Assembly (NCBI GenBank): GCA_048173955.1
Contig: DBEYOB010000026.1
Span: 1-9,595, forward strand
Length of the DNA stretch: 9,595 bases
Direction: 5' to 3'
Origin: CAZUFB01 sp048173955
GTDB taxonomy: Bacteria; Actinomycetota; Coriobacteriia; Coriobacteriales; UMGS124
Part shown: positions 1 to 7,130 of the stretch, piece after piece
Layout: the number at the start of each line of letters is the position of its first letter
Numbering within the stretch: the first letter of the stretch is position 1
Notes under the pieces: generated by a model
The model's input: only the letters and a program-made list of their open reading frames with translations
What the model was told of the DNA's origin: nothing
Databases searched by the model: none
Position numbers and translations under genes: made by a program

Positions 1-969
1 GTTGAGAACGCTTCCCCGCTTCCGCTCGCGGCGTGCAGGGTGGTGCTCGAGACGTCGTCCGAGCCGCCCCGCTCCCCCGGCGGCCGGGCGACGGGACCGC
101 GCCGCCGTGCGCCCAGGGCCACGGTCTTCGGGACCGCGGCCGCGCGGCACACCATGCAGGTCCCCGTGCACGCGGAGGCGGCCCACTGCGGCGCCGTCGC
201 CCTGCGCGTCTCGTCGGTCTCGGCCTACGACCCGCTCGGGCTGTTCCCGACGAAACGCCCCGCCACCTGCTCCGCCCGCGTCCCGGTCCTCCCGCGCGGA
301 GGCGTTCCCGTCGACGTCGATGCGCGCCCGGTGGCAGGCTCCGCGAGTGTCGACCTCGGCGCCCTGGACGCATCGGCTGCGGGCCCCGAGCCTCCCGACG
401 TCCTCGACGTGCACCCCTGGCAGCCTGGGGACCCCCTCGGCTCCATACATTGGAAGCTGTCGGCCCGCACGGGGGACATGCAGTCGAAACGCTACGCGGC
501 GGCGTCCTCGGCCGACGCCGCGGTGCTGTTCGACCCCTTCGCCGCAGACGGGTCGGGGGCGTCCGGCGACGCCCGCGACGACCTCGACGCCGCCGCGTTC
601 GACGCCTGGTGCGAGGCCGCCCGCAACCTCGCCGAGGGTCTCGTGCGCGCCGGCGTGCCGTTCGTCGCGCTCTGGCCGTGCGCATCGGAAGACGGCGGGC
701 GCGTCGGGGAGGCCGTCGTCGACTCCCCCGGCGCGGCCGTCGCCTTTCTGCACGCGATGGTGGCCTCCGTGCCCCGCTCCGACCGCCTCGGGCGCGACGG
801 GGCGCTGACGCGGGCCGCGGAGCTCTGCGGCGGGCGCGAGCCCTTTTGCCTTGCGGGCGGGCCCGGGCTCTACGTCGGCGACACGCTGATCGCCGCGTTC
901 GACGACCGTGGCGCGGTCTCGGCCGCAGGCCCTATCGTCCTCGCACCGCAGCCCGTGCGGGGGCGATGA
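1..969 (+). CDS. DUF58 domain protein, 3' part (5' end outside window)
   Basis: The frame is open from base 1 to the TGA at 967-969, giving 322 residues without an N-terminus. The first residues (VENASPLPL) already fit the extracytoplasmic-type beta region that follows the membrane helices in DUF58 proteins, and YDPLGLF near residues 76-82 is the family's recurrent DPxGLF segment. The diagnostic DUF58 motif is at about residues 138-165: PWQPGD, then SIHWKLSART, then KRY (family pattern G-D..R-IhW..sAR). A von Willebrand A-like fold is expected here. DUF58 proteins have no proven enzymatic activity; they commonly sit between a MoxR AAA+ ATPase and a membrane transglutaminase and are thought to work with them in envelope or chaperone-like functions. 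The stop overlaps the next start (ATGA), which indicates one operon and coupled translation. The missing N-terminus should hold one or two membrane helices. GTG at 40 is an internal codon, not the start. Family call is firm; function is unknown. Confidence 0.88.
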   Translation, partial: VENASPLPLAACRVVLETSSEPPRSPGGRATGPRRRAPRATVFGTAAARHTMQVPVHAEAAHCGAVALRVSSVSAYDPLGLFPTKRPATCSARVPVLPRGGVPVDVDARPVAGSASVDLGALDASAAGPEPPDVLDVHPWQPGDPLGSIHWKLSARTGDMQSKRYAAASSADAAVLFDPFAADGSGASGDARDDLDAAAFDAWCEAARNLAEGLVRAGVPFVALWPCASEDGGRVGEAVVDSPGAAVAFLHAMVASVPRSDRLGRDGALTRAAELCGGREPFCLAGGPGLYVGDTLIAAFDDRGAVSAAGPIVLAPQPVRGR

Positions 970-3344
970 GTATGGGACGCGCCGCACCCTCCCCCATCCG
1001 GGTCGACGTCGCGCGGGCGCGCGTCGTCCCCCTGCGCCGGTCCCGTTGGTCGGTCGCCGGGGGCGCCGGGCGCCGCAACCGTGCGGCGAGCCTGCTCGAG
1101 ACCGTGGCGGCCTCAGCCCTGTCGGCCCTGACGGTCTTCTGCGGCGCGGTGGGCCTCACCGAACTCGTCGGATCCATGGCGAACGTCCCCTACGACGCTG
1201 CCACATCCGCGATGGGCTTTGCGTTCTGCCTCCCCGTCTGCCTCACCGCCGCTGCCGCCCCGCGCAGGGCGGGATGGGGCATGCTCGCGACGCTCGCGCT
1301 GTGCGCCGCTGCGCTCTGGGCGGCATGGGACCCCGTCTCGCAGCAGCTGGGCGCCGTCGCGGAGTCGCTTTCGGGCTCGGGGCCCTCCTCCGCAGGCGAC
1401 GCGACCGCGGCGATGTGCGCCCTGTGCGCGCTTGCCTCGTGCACGCTCTCCTGCCTCGCCCTGGTCGCCAACCTCGGGTGGGCGTGCGCCTTGCTCTGCG
1501 TGCCGCTCCTGCTCCTCTGTCCCCAGATCGGCTGTCGGCCGGACACCTCCGTCGTCCTGGCTCTGCTCGCATACCATGCCGGCGCGCTCGCGCTCGGACA
1601 GGGCGACGGGCGCTTCCGACGCACCCGCGCCTCGGTCCTCGCCCTCGCGCTCGGCCTCGCCGCCGCGTCGTTTTGGGGCGCGGTGACGCTCGTCGACCGG
1701 TTTGCGGACGAGATCGCGGCACCGCCCAAGGCCGTCGACGCCCGCGTGGTCGAAGCCGTCGACGCCGTCGGCGACTGGATTTCCGGCCAAGAGAAGCGAC
1801 AGGCAGCCCGCGACGCCGGGGAGTCGACCGAGGCAGGTTCCGCTGCGGCCGCCGCGCTCAACGGGTCGGGCGAGGTCGCGCGCGGGTCGTTCGAGGCGTC
1901 CGCCCTGGGGGCGGTGGCGGACGTCACCCTCTCGGCCCAGCCCCGCAACACGCTCTACCTCGCCTACTTCCACGGGTCGTCCTACCGCGGCGGCACATGG
2001 GAGGAGGACGGCGAATCGCCGGCCGCCCGCGCCGACGGCTTCGCCGCAAGGTGGTTCGAGGTCGCCGCGGGCACCGGGCTTCCCGAGCTCTCGCTCGCCG
2101 TCGTAGCGACCTCCCCGGCGGCGGGAGCAGGCGAGCTGCTCCCCTACGCGCGCCTTTCCAGGGGCGACCCCACAATCGCATCGAGCGCCTCGGCGCGCGG
2201 CTACACGGTCGTCGACTTCGGGTCCGCCGACACCCTCGCGGGGCTCGGCGTCGCCCTTGCCGCGACGCCCGCGGCGTCGCCCTCCGTCCCATCGGCCTGG
2301 ACGCAGGTCCCGCTCGACGAGGTGCCCCGTCTCGCCCGGCTCGTCGCGGAGAACCCGCAGGAAGACCTCGCCTCCGCGGTGGCCTTCGTGCGCGCGACGC
2401 TCGCCGAGAGCGCCGTCTACACCACGGATCCCGCGGAGTACCCCGCGGGGGTCGACGTCGCCGAGCACCTCGTCTTCGACGGGCACGAGGGCTACTGCCA
2501 GCACTTCGCGACCACAGCGACGCTCATGCTGAGGCTCTACGGCGTTCCCGCGCGCTACGTGACCGGGTTTGCCCTTGCGGCCGACAGCTTCGAGGAACGG
2601 GCGGACGGCACCTGGGCCGCCACCGCCGAGGGCGCCAACGCGCACGCCTGGGTCGAGGTGTACACCGCCGAACTCGGCTGGATCCCCGTCGAGGTGACGC
2701 CCTCGGACGGTGGACAGAACAGCGGGCAGGACGGCACGGCAACCCAACCGGCCGACCCTGCGGACGCGTCGCCCGAGGACGCTCCCGACCCCGCCGACGG
2801 CAACGGCCCCGAGCCGGACGCACCCGCGCAGCGGGCAGATTCGGCACCCGACGAGGCATCGCAGGATGCACCCGGCGCCGACGGCGGCACGGCGACCTCC
2901 CGAGACGGCGCCTCCGCCGCGCCACCGACCGCGAAGCACGTCTTCGCCATGGTCGCAGCAGCGGCTGGCGCCGTCTTCCTGGTCGTGGCATGCATCGCAC
3001 TCGCCCTGCGGCGCAGACGGGCTGCGGAGCGCCGCGCCCGGGTGTCTGCCGACGCCCTAATGGCCGAGCTCATCCGCGCCCTGCAGTTCGCCGGCCTGCT
3101 CGAGGGGTGCACGGGCTCTGAAGCCGATCTCGCGCAGCGCCTCGACGAGGCCGTTCCCGCGATCGGGCCCGAATCCTGTCGGCGCATCGTCGCGGAGGCG
3201 CAGCGCTCGGCGTTTGGGCCCGACGGCCCCACGCCCGCCGGCGACGGGCTCCGGCAGGCCTACGGCGCCGCGTGCGCGTGCGCGCGGGCGCAACTCGGCT
3301 GGCTCGGGCGCCTCTCCTTCCGCTATCTTCGGAATTTCGACTGA
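966..3344 (+). CDS. TgpA-like membrane transglutaminase-family protein
   Basis: 792 residues. The ATG at 966 lies in the ATGA overlap with the DUF58 gene; ATG 972 is a close alternative, and only a weak G-rich stretch precedes them. After a basic N-terminus come about six or seven membrane helices (roughly 45-65, 80-98, 103-121, 147-186, 195-211, 221-242). An extracytoplasmic region follows, with the LYLAYF...YRGGTW segment near 330-346 typical of TgpA-like proteins. The transglutaminase core has Cys511 (GYCQHFA) and His560 (NAHAWVEV). The third acidic position falls at Glu576 (WIPVEVTP) where many relatives have Asp. A Pro/Asp/Ala-rich linker (about 581-655) leads to a last helix (about 659-680), a basic stop-transfer stretch and a cytoplasmic tail resembling DUF4129. 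The fold may make a cross-linking enzyme or a cysteine protease-like hydrolase acting on a peptide or cell-wall substrate outside the cell; the substrate is unknown. Neighbouring DUF58 supports the MoxR/DUF58/transglutaminase cluster. Codon use is extremely GC-rich. Confidence 0.9.
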   Translation: MSMGRAAPSPIRVDVARARVVPLRRSRWSVAGGAGRRNRAASLLETVAASALSALTVFCGAVGLTELVGSMANVPYDAATSAMGFAFCLPVCLTAAAAPRRAGWGMLATLALCAAALWAAWDPVSQQLGAVAESLSGSGPSSAGDATAAMCALCALASCTLSCLALVANLGWACALLCVPLLLLCPQIGCRPDTSVVLALLAYHAGALALGQGDGRFRRTRASVLALALGLAAASFWGAVTLVDRFADEIAAPPKAVDARVVEAVDAVGDWISGQEKRQAARDAGESTEAGSAAAAALNGSGEVARGSFEASALGAVADVTLSAQPRNTLYLAYFHGSSYRGGTWEEDGESPAARADGFAARWFEVAAGTGLPELSLAVVATSPAAGAGELLPYARLSRGDPTIASSASARGYTVVDFGSADTLAGLGVALAATPAASPSVPSAWTQVPLDEVPRLARLVAENPQEDLASAVAFVRATLAESAVYTTDPAEYPAGVDVAEHLVFDGHEGYCQHFATTATLMLRLYGVPARYVTGFALAADSFEERADGTWAATAEGANAHAWVEVYTAELGWIPVEVTPSDGGQNSGQDGTATQPADPADASPEDAPDPADGNGPEPDAPAQRADSAPDEASQDAPGADGGTATSRDGASAAPPTAKHVFAMVAAAAGAVFLVVACIALALRRRRAAERRARVSADALMAELIRALQFAGLLEGCTGSEADLAQRLDEAVPAIGPESCRRIVAEAQRSAFGPDGPTPAGDGLRQAYGAACACARAQLGWLGRLSFRYLRNFD

Positions 3345-3350
3345 GGGGCC

Positions 3351-3794
3351 CTATCCTTCGACCCCCAGGCGCTCCGCCAGCAGACGCAGCGCGTGGCGGT
3401 AGCCCTCGATCCCCTCGCCCGCAACCGTCGCGAAGCACGCGAGGCGGGCATAGGACACCTGGCGGAAGTCTTCGCGCGACGCCACGTCGCTGATGTGCAC
3501 CTCCACGGCGGGCAGTGCCACCGCCTTGAGGGCGTCGAGGATCGCGACGCTCGTGTGGGTGTAGGCGGCGGGGTTGATCACGATGCCGTCGTAGTGCCCC
3601 AGGGCCCGCTGGATCGCGTCGACGATGTCTCCCTCGTGGTTCGACTGGACGTGGCCGACCTCCTCGAAGCCGCACTCCCCGCCCGCACGGGCGATGAGCG
3701 CGCACAGGGCCGCGTAGTCCTGCGTGCCGTAGACCGCAGGTTCGCGGACGCCGAGCATGTTGATGTTGGGACCGTCGATGACCAAGGCTCTCAT
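3351..3794 (-). CDS. aroQ: Type II 3-dehydroquinate dehydratase
   Basis: 147 residues, the usual length for AroQ. It converts 3-dehydroquinate to 3-dehydroshikimate in the cytoplasm (shikimate pathway, toward aromatic amino acids). The family landmarks are all present: GPNINMLG (8-15), Arg17 and the catalytic Tyr22 in the REPAVYG lid loop, QSNHEG with Glu54, INPAAYTHTS with Asn74 and His80, VEVHIS with His100, and REDFR with Arg107. Small departures from the common consensus are NPA for NPG and HISD for HLSN, neither at a catalytic residue. The start is the ATG whose codon occupies 3794-3792, preceded by a perfect AAGGAGG at 5 bases. A longer in-frame form from 3848 would have to be translated through the terminator stem and is rejected. 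No other aro gene is in view. It converges on the transglutaminase gene with a 6-base gap and no visible terminator between them. Expression probably depends on a promoter within 3795-3890 or on read-through of the terminator. Confidence 0.95.
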   Translation of the reverse strand: MRALVIDGPNINMLGVREPAVYGTQDYAALCALIARAGGECGFEEVGHVQSNHEGDIVDAIQRALGHYDGIVINPAAYTHTSVAILDALKAVALPAVEVHISDVASREDFRQVSYARLACFATVAGEGIEGYRHALRLLAERLGVEG

Positions 3795-3799
3795 GTGTG

Positions 3800-3806
3800 C
3801 CTCCTT
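3800..3806 (-). promoter_or_regulatory. Ribosome binding site of aroQ
   Basis: AAGGAGG on the minus strand, 5 bases before the aroQ ATG. It is a full Shine-Dalgarno match and decides the start at 3794 over the longer in-frame option. It begins 10 bases after the T-run of the upstream terminator. Confidence 0.85.
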
Positions 3807-3816
3807 GCATTTCTTG

Positions 3817-3851
3817 AAAAAGCGGTGCCCGCCCCCCAGGGCGGACACCGC
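3817..3851 (-). terminator. Intrinsic terminator after the Cache-MscS gene
   Basis: On the minus strand a 13-bp stem (GCGGTGTCCGCCC pairing with GGGCGGGCACCGC, one G-U wobble) closes a 4-base TGGG loop and is followed at once by TTTTT. On the plus strand the wobble position is an A-C mismatch and no T-run follows, so the structure is built for leftward transcription. It lies 37 bases beyond the stop of the channel gene and ends 10 bases before the aroQ Shine-Dalgarno. It should end the channel transcript, and it may also act as an attenuator for aroQ. Confidence 0.88.
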
Positions 3852-3880
3852 ATCGTGTCACATGGCGACTATGGCGTCAA
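3852..3880 (-). promoter_or_regulatory. Possible aroQ promoter overlapping the terminator region
   Basis: On the minus strand TTGACG (3880-3875, five of six bases of the -35 consensus) is followed after exactly 17 bases by CACGAT (3857-3852), a weak -10 with three matches. Initiation would fall near 3845, inside the 5' arm of the terminator hairpin. The transcript would then have a short leader ending in AAGGAGG. Spacing is ideal but the -10 is poor in GC-rich DNA, so this is a candidate only. Confidence 0.25.
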
Positions 3881-3888
3881 GCGTCCGG

Positions 3889-6800
3889 CTACTTGTGCTC
3901 GTCCGGGTTGCCCAAGTTGATTTCCGCCGTTGCCTCGGACTGCTCCTTGACGAACTCCGCCGCGGCCTTGCGCTCCTCAGGCGTCGCGTCGACGTCAGGC
4001 TGGAAGAAGGTGAACGTGCCGCTGTAGGGGGCGATATCGTTGTGGTCGCACACCAGCAGCATCTGGCGGGTAAGATCACGTGTGAGCTGGGCGCGGTCCT
4101 CTTCGCGACACTGCGCGATGACGCGCACGACCATGTCGGAGGAGCCGACGCTCACCACGCCCTTGTAGAAGGGACCCGCGACGATCTTGGGCAGGCGCTC
4201 TGCCACATGCGGCAGCTCCATCTTGAACAGCGCCTCGAGCTTCTCCAGCGGCGTCTTGTAAGAGACGGTCAGGTCGACGGTCGCGTAGGAGTACTTCTTC
4301 GTCATGTTGACGACGTCGGCGATGGCTGAGTTGTTAAGAATCTTGATGTTCTGGGACCCATCTTCAATCTTCGTGGTGCGGATGCCGATTTCGAGAACCG
4401 TGCCTGTCCACGTACCCACCGTAACGATGTCACCCACGCGGAACTCGCCCTCGAACACCAGGAATATACCGGCGATGACGTCTTTGATGAGCGACTGGGC
4501 ACCGAGACCGACGATGAGCGTGACGATACCCGCCGAAGCCCACAGCGACTGCGAGTCGACGCCGATCAGAGACAGCGAGTAGAACAGCACGCCGATCCAG
4601 ACACCGTACTTGATGAAGTTCGAGAACAACCTTCCGACTGTCTCGATGCGCGCGTTGAGGTTACGGAAGGTCATCGCGATGACCGTTCGCAGGACCCAGA
4701 CCACCATCGCCGCCGTGAGCACAAAGACGCCGATGTAGGTGAAGGAAAAGATGTTGGGAACCTTCTCCCAGCGCATCGAGATGATGAACGAAAGAGCGGA
4801 AGCGCTGTTGGACGTTTGGAAGGCGTAGACGTAGACGAGCACGACGGCGGTCACGACGAGCAGCAGGGCGCGGACGATGGCCATGAGCTTGGCCTCGGGC
4901 GTCTTGTCGGACCACGCCGCCATCCCGCCCGACCAGCGCCCGGTGATGGGGACGACGCGCTTGGTCTCGCCGCTCGTGGTCTTGATGTCGATGGGGCCCT
5001 TGGGCTGCGGCTGCAGGGTACCTGACGGGCGCTCCTCCTCGGACGAGCCGCGCGCAGGCATGCGCTGGATCACGAGCTGACCGATGCAGGGAAGCAGCAG
5101 GACGAAGCTCAGGATCGCCGTGATGACGGCGTTGGACAGGTCGCCGACGCCGATGGAGGACGAGGGGACGCAGACCATGACGTACTGGTCATGGGTCAGC
5201 ACGGTGGAGACGAGGCAGGTGGTGCCGTCGATGGTCTGGTAGCCGAGGTAGCCGTCACTCAGGGCGGAGGCGGTGACACCGTGCGACTCGGCGCTCTGCC
5301 CAATGTAGCGCACGTTCTCGGCATAGCTGATCGTGGAGTCCTGAGCGTTGACGGACATCAGGAAGCCGTCGTTGCCTATCGGAACAGAGGCGAGAAGCGA
5401 GGTGAGCTCGGTGCGCTGCATGCGCTCGGCAGGGATCGTCGAGGGAATGCCCAGCTCGACCATGCCCTTCTCATCGTAGCGGGGAACGCCAACGAAGAAG
5501 GTCATGCCGGTGCCGTCGCTCCAATAGACGTCCTGGACGAAGGAGGTCTCGTAGCCCTTGACAACGTCCCAGAAACCGTACGACTGGTCGGTCTCGTCCT
5601 CGGGGAGAGCAAAGTCGTAGCGCGTCGTGCTCGTGGCGATGGTCTCGCCGGCCTCGTTGAAGACATAGATCGACTCAAGGCCGTCAAGCTCGGCGAGCTC
5701 GACCAGGTGCGTGTGGTCGATGAGGCGGGTGTCGGCTGCCAGCAGATGCGAGAACGCCTCCGCCTGCTCGATGTACTCGCTGGAATATCCCTGAATAAGG
5801 CTTTCCGCCCTTTCGTCGTTGCCGTCGAGCGCCTGCTCCACCGACTCGATGTTGTGGTCGTTGAAAACGATCTGGCGCGACAGCGACACGAGGCTCTGGG
5901 CATACCAGCTGATCAAAAAGACGCCGATGGTCCCCACGACCAGGATGGGCAGCGACTTCTTAACGAATGCTGTGTTGATGACATGCTTCTTGCCGAGCTT
6001 GACGAACGAGCCGTTCGCCGCGCGGCCGTCGAGCCGGCGCAGCCGGTCATCTGTGTAGAGGAACTGGCAGTAGCAGACGATGAGGATGGAGACAACCGCG
6101 AAGGCGATGACGACGGCGGCAACCTTGACCGACGCATTGGCGGTGAACTCGCTCGACGGCACGATTGTAATGACGGTGTAGTCACCTTCCTCGGCGGCCA
6201 TGACATAGCTTTGGTTGCCGTTGTACTCGACATAGCCGTCGAAGCCAGGTTGGGGCACCTCGGAGAACACCTCAGACGCCGCACGGCCCATGACATCGTC
6301 CTGGGGGGCATAGGCCATCGTCCCGTCGGTCCGGTCGACGGCGACGAGATAGCCCTCCTCACCGACGTGCAGCGAGGAAAGTGAGGCGCTCAGGTCGTTT
6401 TCTATCGCAACCTGGTTCAGCGTCTCGGTAGGGTCGGCCGAGCCAACGAGATACGAGTCTCCGCTGATATGGGACGAGTAGAAATGCGTCCCGTCCTCAG
6501 CGACGAAGGGGGTTCCGCTGGACACAAGATCAGCCCACTGCTGCGTGGACGTGTCGGGGGTCGGAGCCTGGGCGGACGAGATCTCGATGGCGCCCGTCCC
6601 GTCGACGAGGTAGAGGCCCACGAGTCCCCATGCGTCGGCCATCGAGGTGAACCGCACCTCTTGGGGCTCGTTGCGGTTGTAGAAGTACGCGAGGGTGTTG
6701 ACACTGTTCTGGTTCGTCGTGTCGAACTGCTCGAGCAGCTTGTCGCCGTACGCGCGCGCGTCGACGATGCGCTCGTGGGCGGTCGCGAGCTTTGACTCGG

Positions 6801-6942
6801 CATTGGCACGCTGCTGGCTCTCGAGCGCGTTGTTCGAAGTCGTCCACAGCACCGCGCCCAAGATCGCCAGCATGACGATCTCGATGACGACGTTGACGGC
6901 TATACGCCGTGCCTGCGTCCTGTCCTGTTGGTCCTGCACCAT
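3889..6942 (-). CDS. MscS mechanosensitive channel fused to two tandem Cache-like sensor modules
   Basis: 1017 residues from the ATG at 6942; typical MscS channels have about 280-400. In order: helix 1 (14-33); a roughly 235-residue outer region (37-270) with Cache traits (GLVGLYLVDGTGAIEIS, then LHVGEEGYLVAVDRTDGT); helix 2 (273-295); a basic inner loop; helix 3 (331-351); a second outer region (352-600) of the same plan (LESIYVFNEAGETIAT, VPIGNDGFLMSVNAQDST); helix 4 (603-627); a Pro/Gly-rich linker; helices 5-7 (686-707, 729-755, 780-797); and the MscS pore and beta domain (about 800-880; GLGAQSLIKDVIAGIFLVFE, FRVGDIV, GIRTTKIEDG, LNNSAI), alpha/beta domain and a charged tail. The channel should release ions and small solutes under membrane tension; the outer modules suggest ligand control (inference). 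Starts at 6963 and 7002 are in frame. I prefer 6942 because AAGGA precedes it (10 bases); 6963 has no Shine-Dalgarno and 7002 has AAAGG at only 3 bases. An intrinsic terminator follows. Base composition is clearly lower in GC than the left block. Confidence 0.9.
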   Translation of the reverse strand: MVQDQQDRTQARRIAVNVVIEIVMLAILGAVLWTTSNNALESQQRANAESKLATAHERIVDARAYGDKLLEQFDTTNQNSVNTLAYFYNRNEPQEVRFTSMADAWGLVGLYLVDGTGAIEISSAQAPTPDTSTQQWADLVSSGTPFVAEDGTHFYSSHISGDSYLVGSADPTETLNQVAIENDLSASLSSLHVGEEGYLVAVDRTDGTMAYAPQDDVMGRAASEVFSEVPQPGFDGYVEYNGNQSYVMAAEEGDYTVITIVPSSEFTANASVKVAAVVIAFAVVSILIVCYCQFLYTDDRLRRLDGRAANGSFVKLGKKHVINTAFVKKSLPILVVGTIGVFLISWYAQSLVSLSRQIVFNDHNIESVEQALDGNDERAESLIQGYSSEYIEQAEAFSHLLAADTRLIDHTHLVELAELDGLESIYVFNEAGETIATSTTRYDFALPEDETDQSYGFWDVVKGYETSFVQDVYWSDGTGMTFFVGVPRYDEKGMVELGIPSTIPAERMQRTELTSLLASVPIGNDGFLMSVNAQDSTISYAENVRYIGQSAESHGVTASALSDGYLGYQTIDGTTCLVSTVLTHDQYVMVCVPSSSIGVGDLSNAVITAILSFVLLLPCIGQLVIQRMPARGSSEEERPSGTLQPQPKGPIDIKTTSGETKRVVPITGRWSGGMAAWSDKTPEAKLMAIVRALLLVVTAVVLVYVYAFQTSNSASALSFIISMRWEKVPNIFSFTYIGVFVLTAAMVVWVLRTVIAMTFRNLNARIETVGRLFSNFIKYGVWIGVLFYSLSLIGVDSQSLWASAGIVTLIVGLGAQSLIKDVIAGIFLVFEGEFRVGDIVTVGTWTGTVLEIGIRTTKIEDGSQNIKILNNSAIADVVNMTKKYSYATVDLTVSYKTPLEKLEALFKMELPHVAERLPKIVAGPFYKGVVSVGSSDMVVRVIAQCREEDRAQLTRDLTRQMLLVCDHNDIAPYSGTFTFFQPDVDATPEERKAAAEFVKEQSEATAEINLGNPDEHK

Positions 6943-6952
6943 GAAATCCCGT

Positions 6953-6957
6953 TCCTT
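6953..6957 (-). promoter_or_regulatory. Likely ribosome binding site deciding the channel gene start
   Basis: AAGGA on the minus strand, 10 bases before the ATG at 6942. Spacing is a little long, but it beats the two upstream in-frame ATGs: the one at 6963 has no purine-rich site and the one at 7002 has AAAGG only 3 bases away. The N-terminus it gives, a short hydrophilic stretch with Arg residues and then a helix, is a normal signal anchor. Confidence 0.4.
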
Positions 6958-7050
6958 GCCCATGGAGGCGCACCGGTTTTGCGCCGCCGGATGATTATGC
7001 ATCAGCCTTTAAGGATATTGCGCACGACAGGTTTTAAGTTACACGCAGGG

Positions 7051-7066
7051 CTTCTGAAACCAGAAG
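7051..7066 (-). other. Small 6-bp stem-loop in the channel gene leader
   Basis: CTTCTG and CAGAAG enclose a 4-base loop (GTTT on the minus strand). No T-run follows, so it is not an intrinsic terminator. It lies about 110 bases upstream of the preferred channel start. A stem this short could arise by chance. Confidence 0.3.
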
Positions 7067-7093
7067 TTGAGATGACGCTGTTCGAACGTCGAG

Positions 7094-7130
7094 GGCGCGA
7101 CGCGAAACCGCATGGGCACCGCGCCGCGCC
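7094..7130 (-). other. Long GC-rich hairpin between the symporter and channel genes
   Basis: On the minus strand GGCGCGGCGCG pairs with CGCGTCGCGCC over 11 bp with one G-U wobble and a 15-base loop. The same position is an A-C mismatch on the plus strand, which fits a structure selected in the leftward transcript. It lies 56 bases past the symporter stop and is not followed by a T-run, so it is more likely a transcript-stabilising, processing or leader structure than a classical terminator. The rest of 6943-7185 shows no clear gene, and I see no convincing promoter there. Confidence 0.5.

Noticed and set aside
1113..2939. 608-residue open frame on the minus strand inside the transglutaminase gene
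   Set aside because: It is an antisense shadow in extremely GC-rich DNA: Arg/Gly-rich, no family motif, and fully covered by the transglutaminase with its catalytic motifs. A plus-strand +1-frame shadow at 908-3121 is equally Arg-rich and rejected for the same reason.
3345..3375. Bidirectional terminator between the transglutaminase gene and aroQ
   Set aside because: Only a GGGG/CCCC 4-bp pairing is visible and neither strand has a T-run after it.
3795..3848. Longer aroQ start at 3848
   Set aside because: The extra 18 residues would be encoded by the terminator hairpin and T-run, whereas the ATG at 3794 has a perfect Shine-Dalgarno and matches the family's usual N-terminus.
5191..6384. 397-residue plus-strand open frame antisense to the channel gene
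   Set aside because: Composition is Asp/Val/Gly-rich with no recognisable domain; the opposite strand encodes continuous sensor and membrane segments. A similar shadow at 6928-8187 lies antisense to the symporter.
6943..7002. Channel gene start at 7002 or 6963
   Set aside because: They are in frame but have poorer ribosome binding sites than 6942. They remain possible and would only add 20 or 7 hydrophilic residues.
7074..7090. TTCGAAC resembling a tRNA T-loop in the leader of the channel gene
   Set aside because: The flanking bases do not form a 5-bp T stem and no acceptor or anticodon arm can be built around it.
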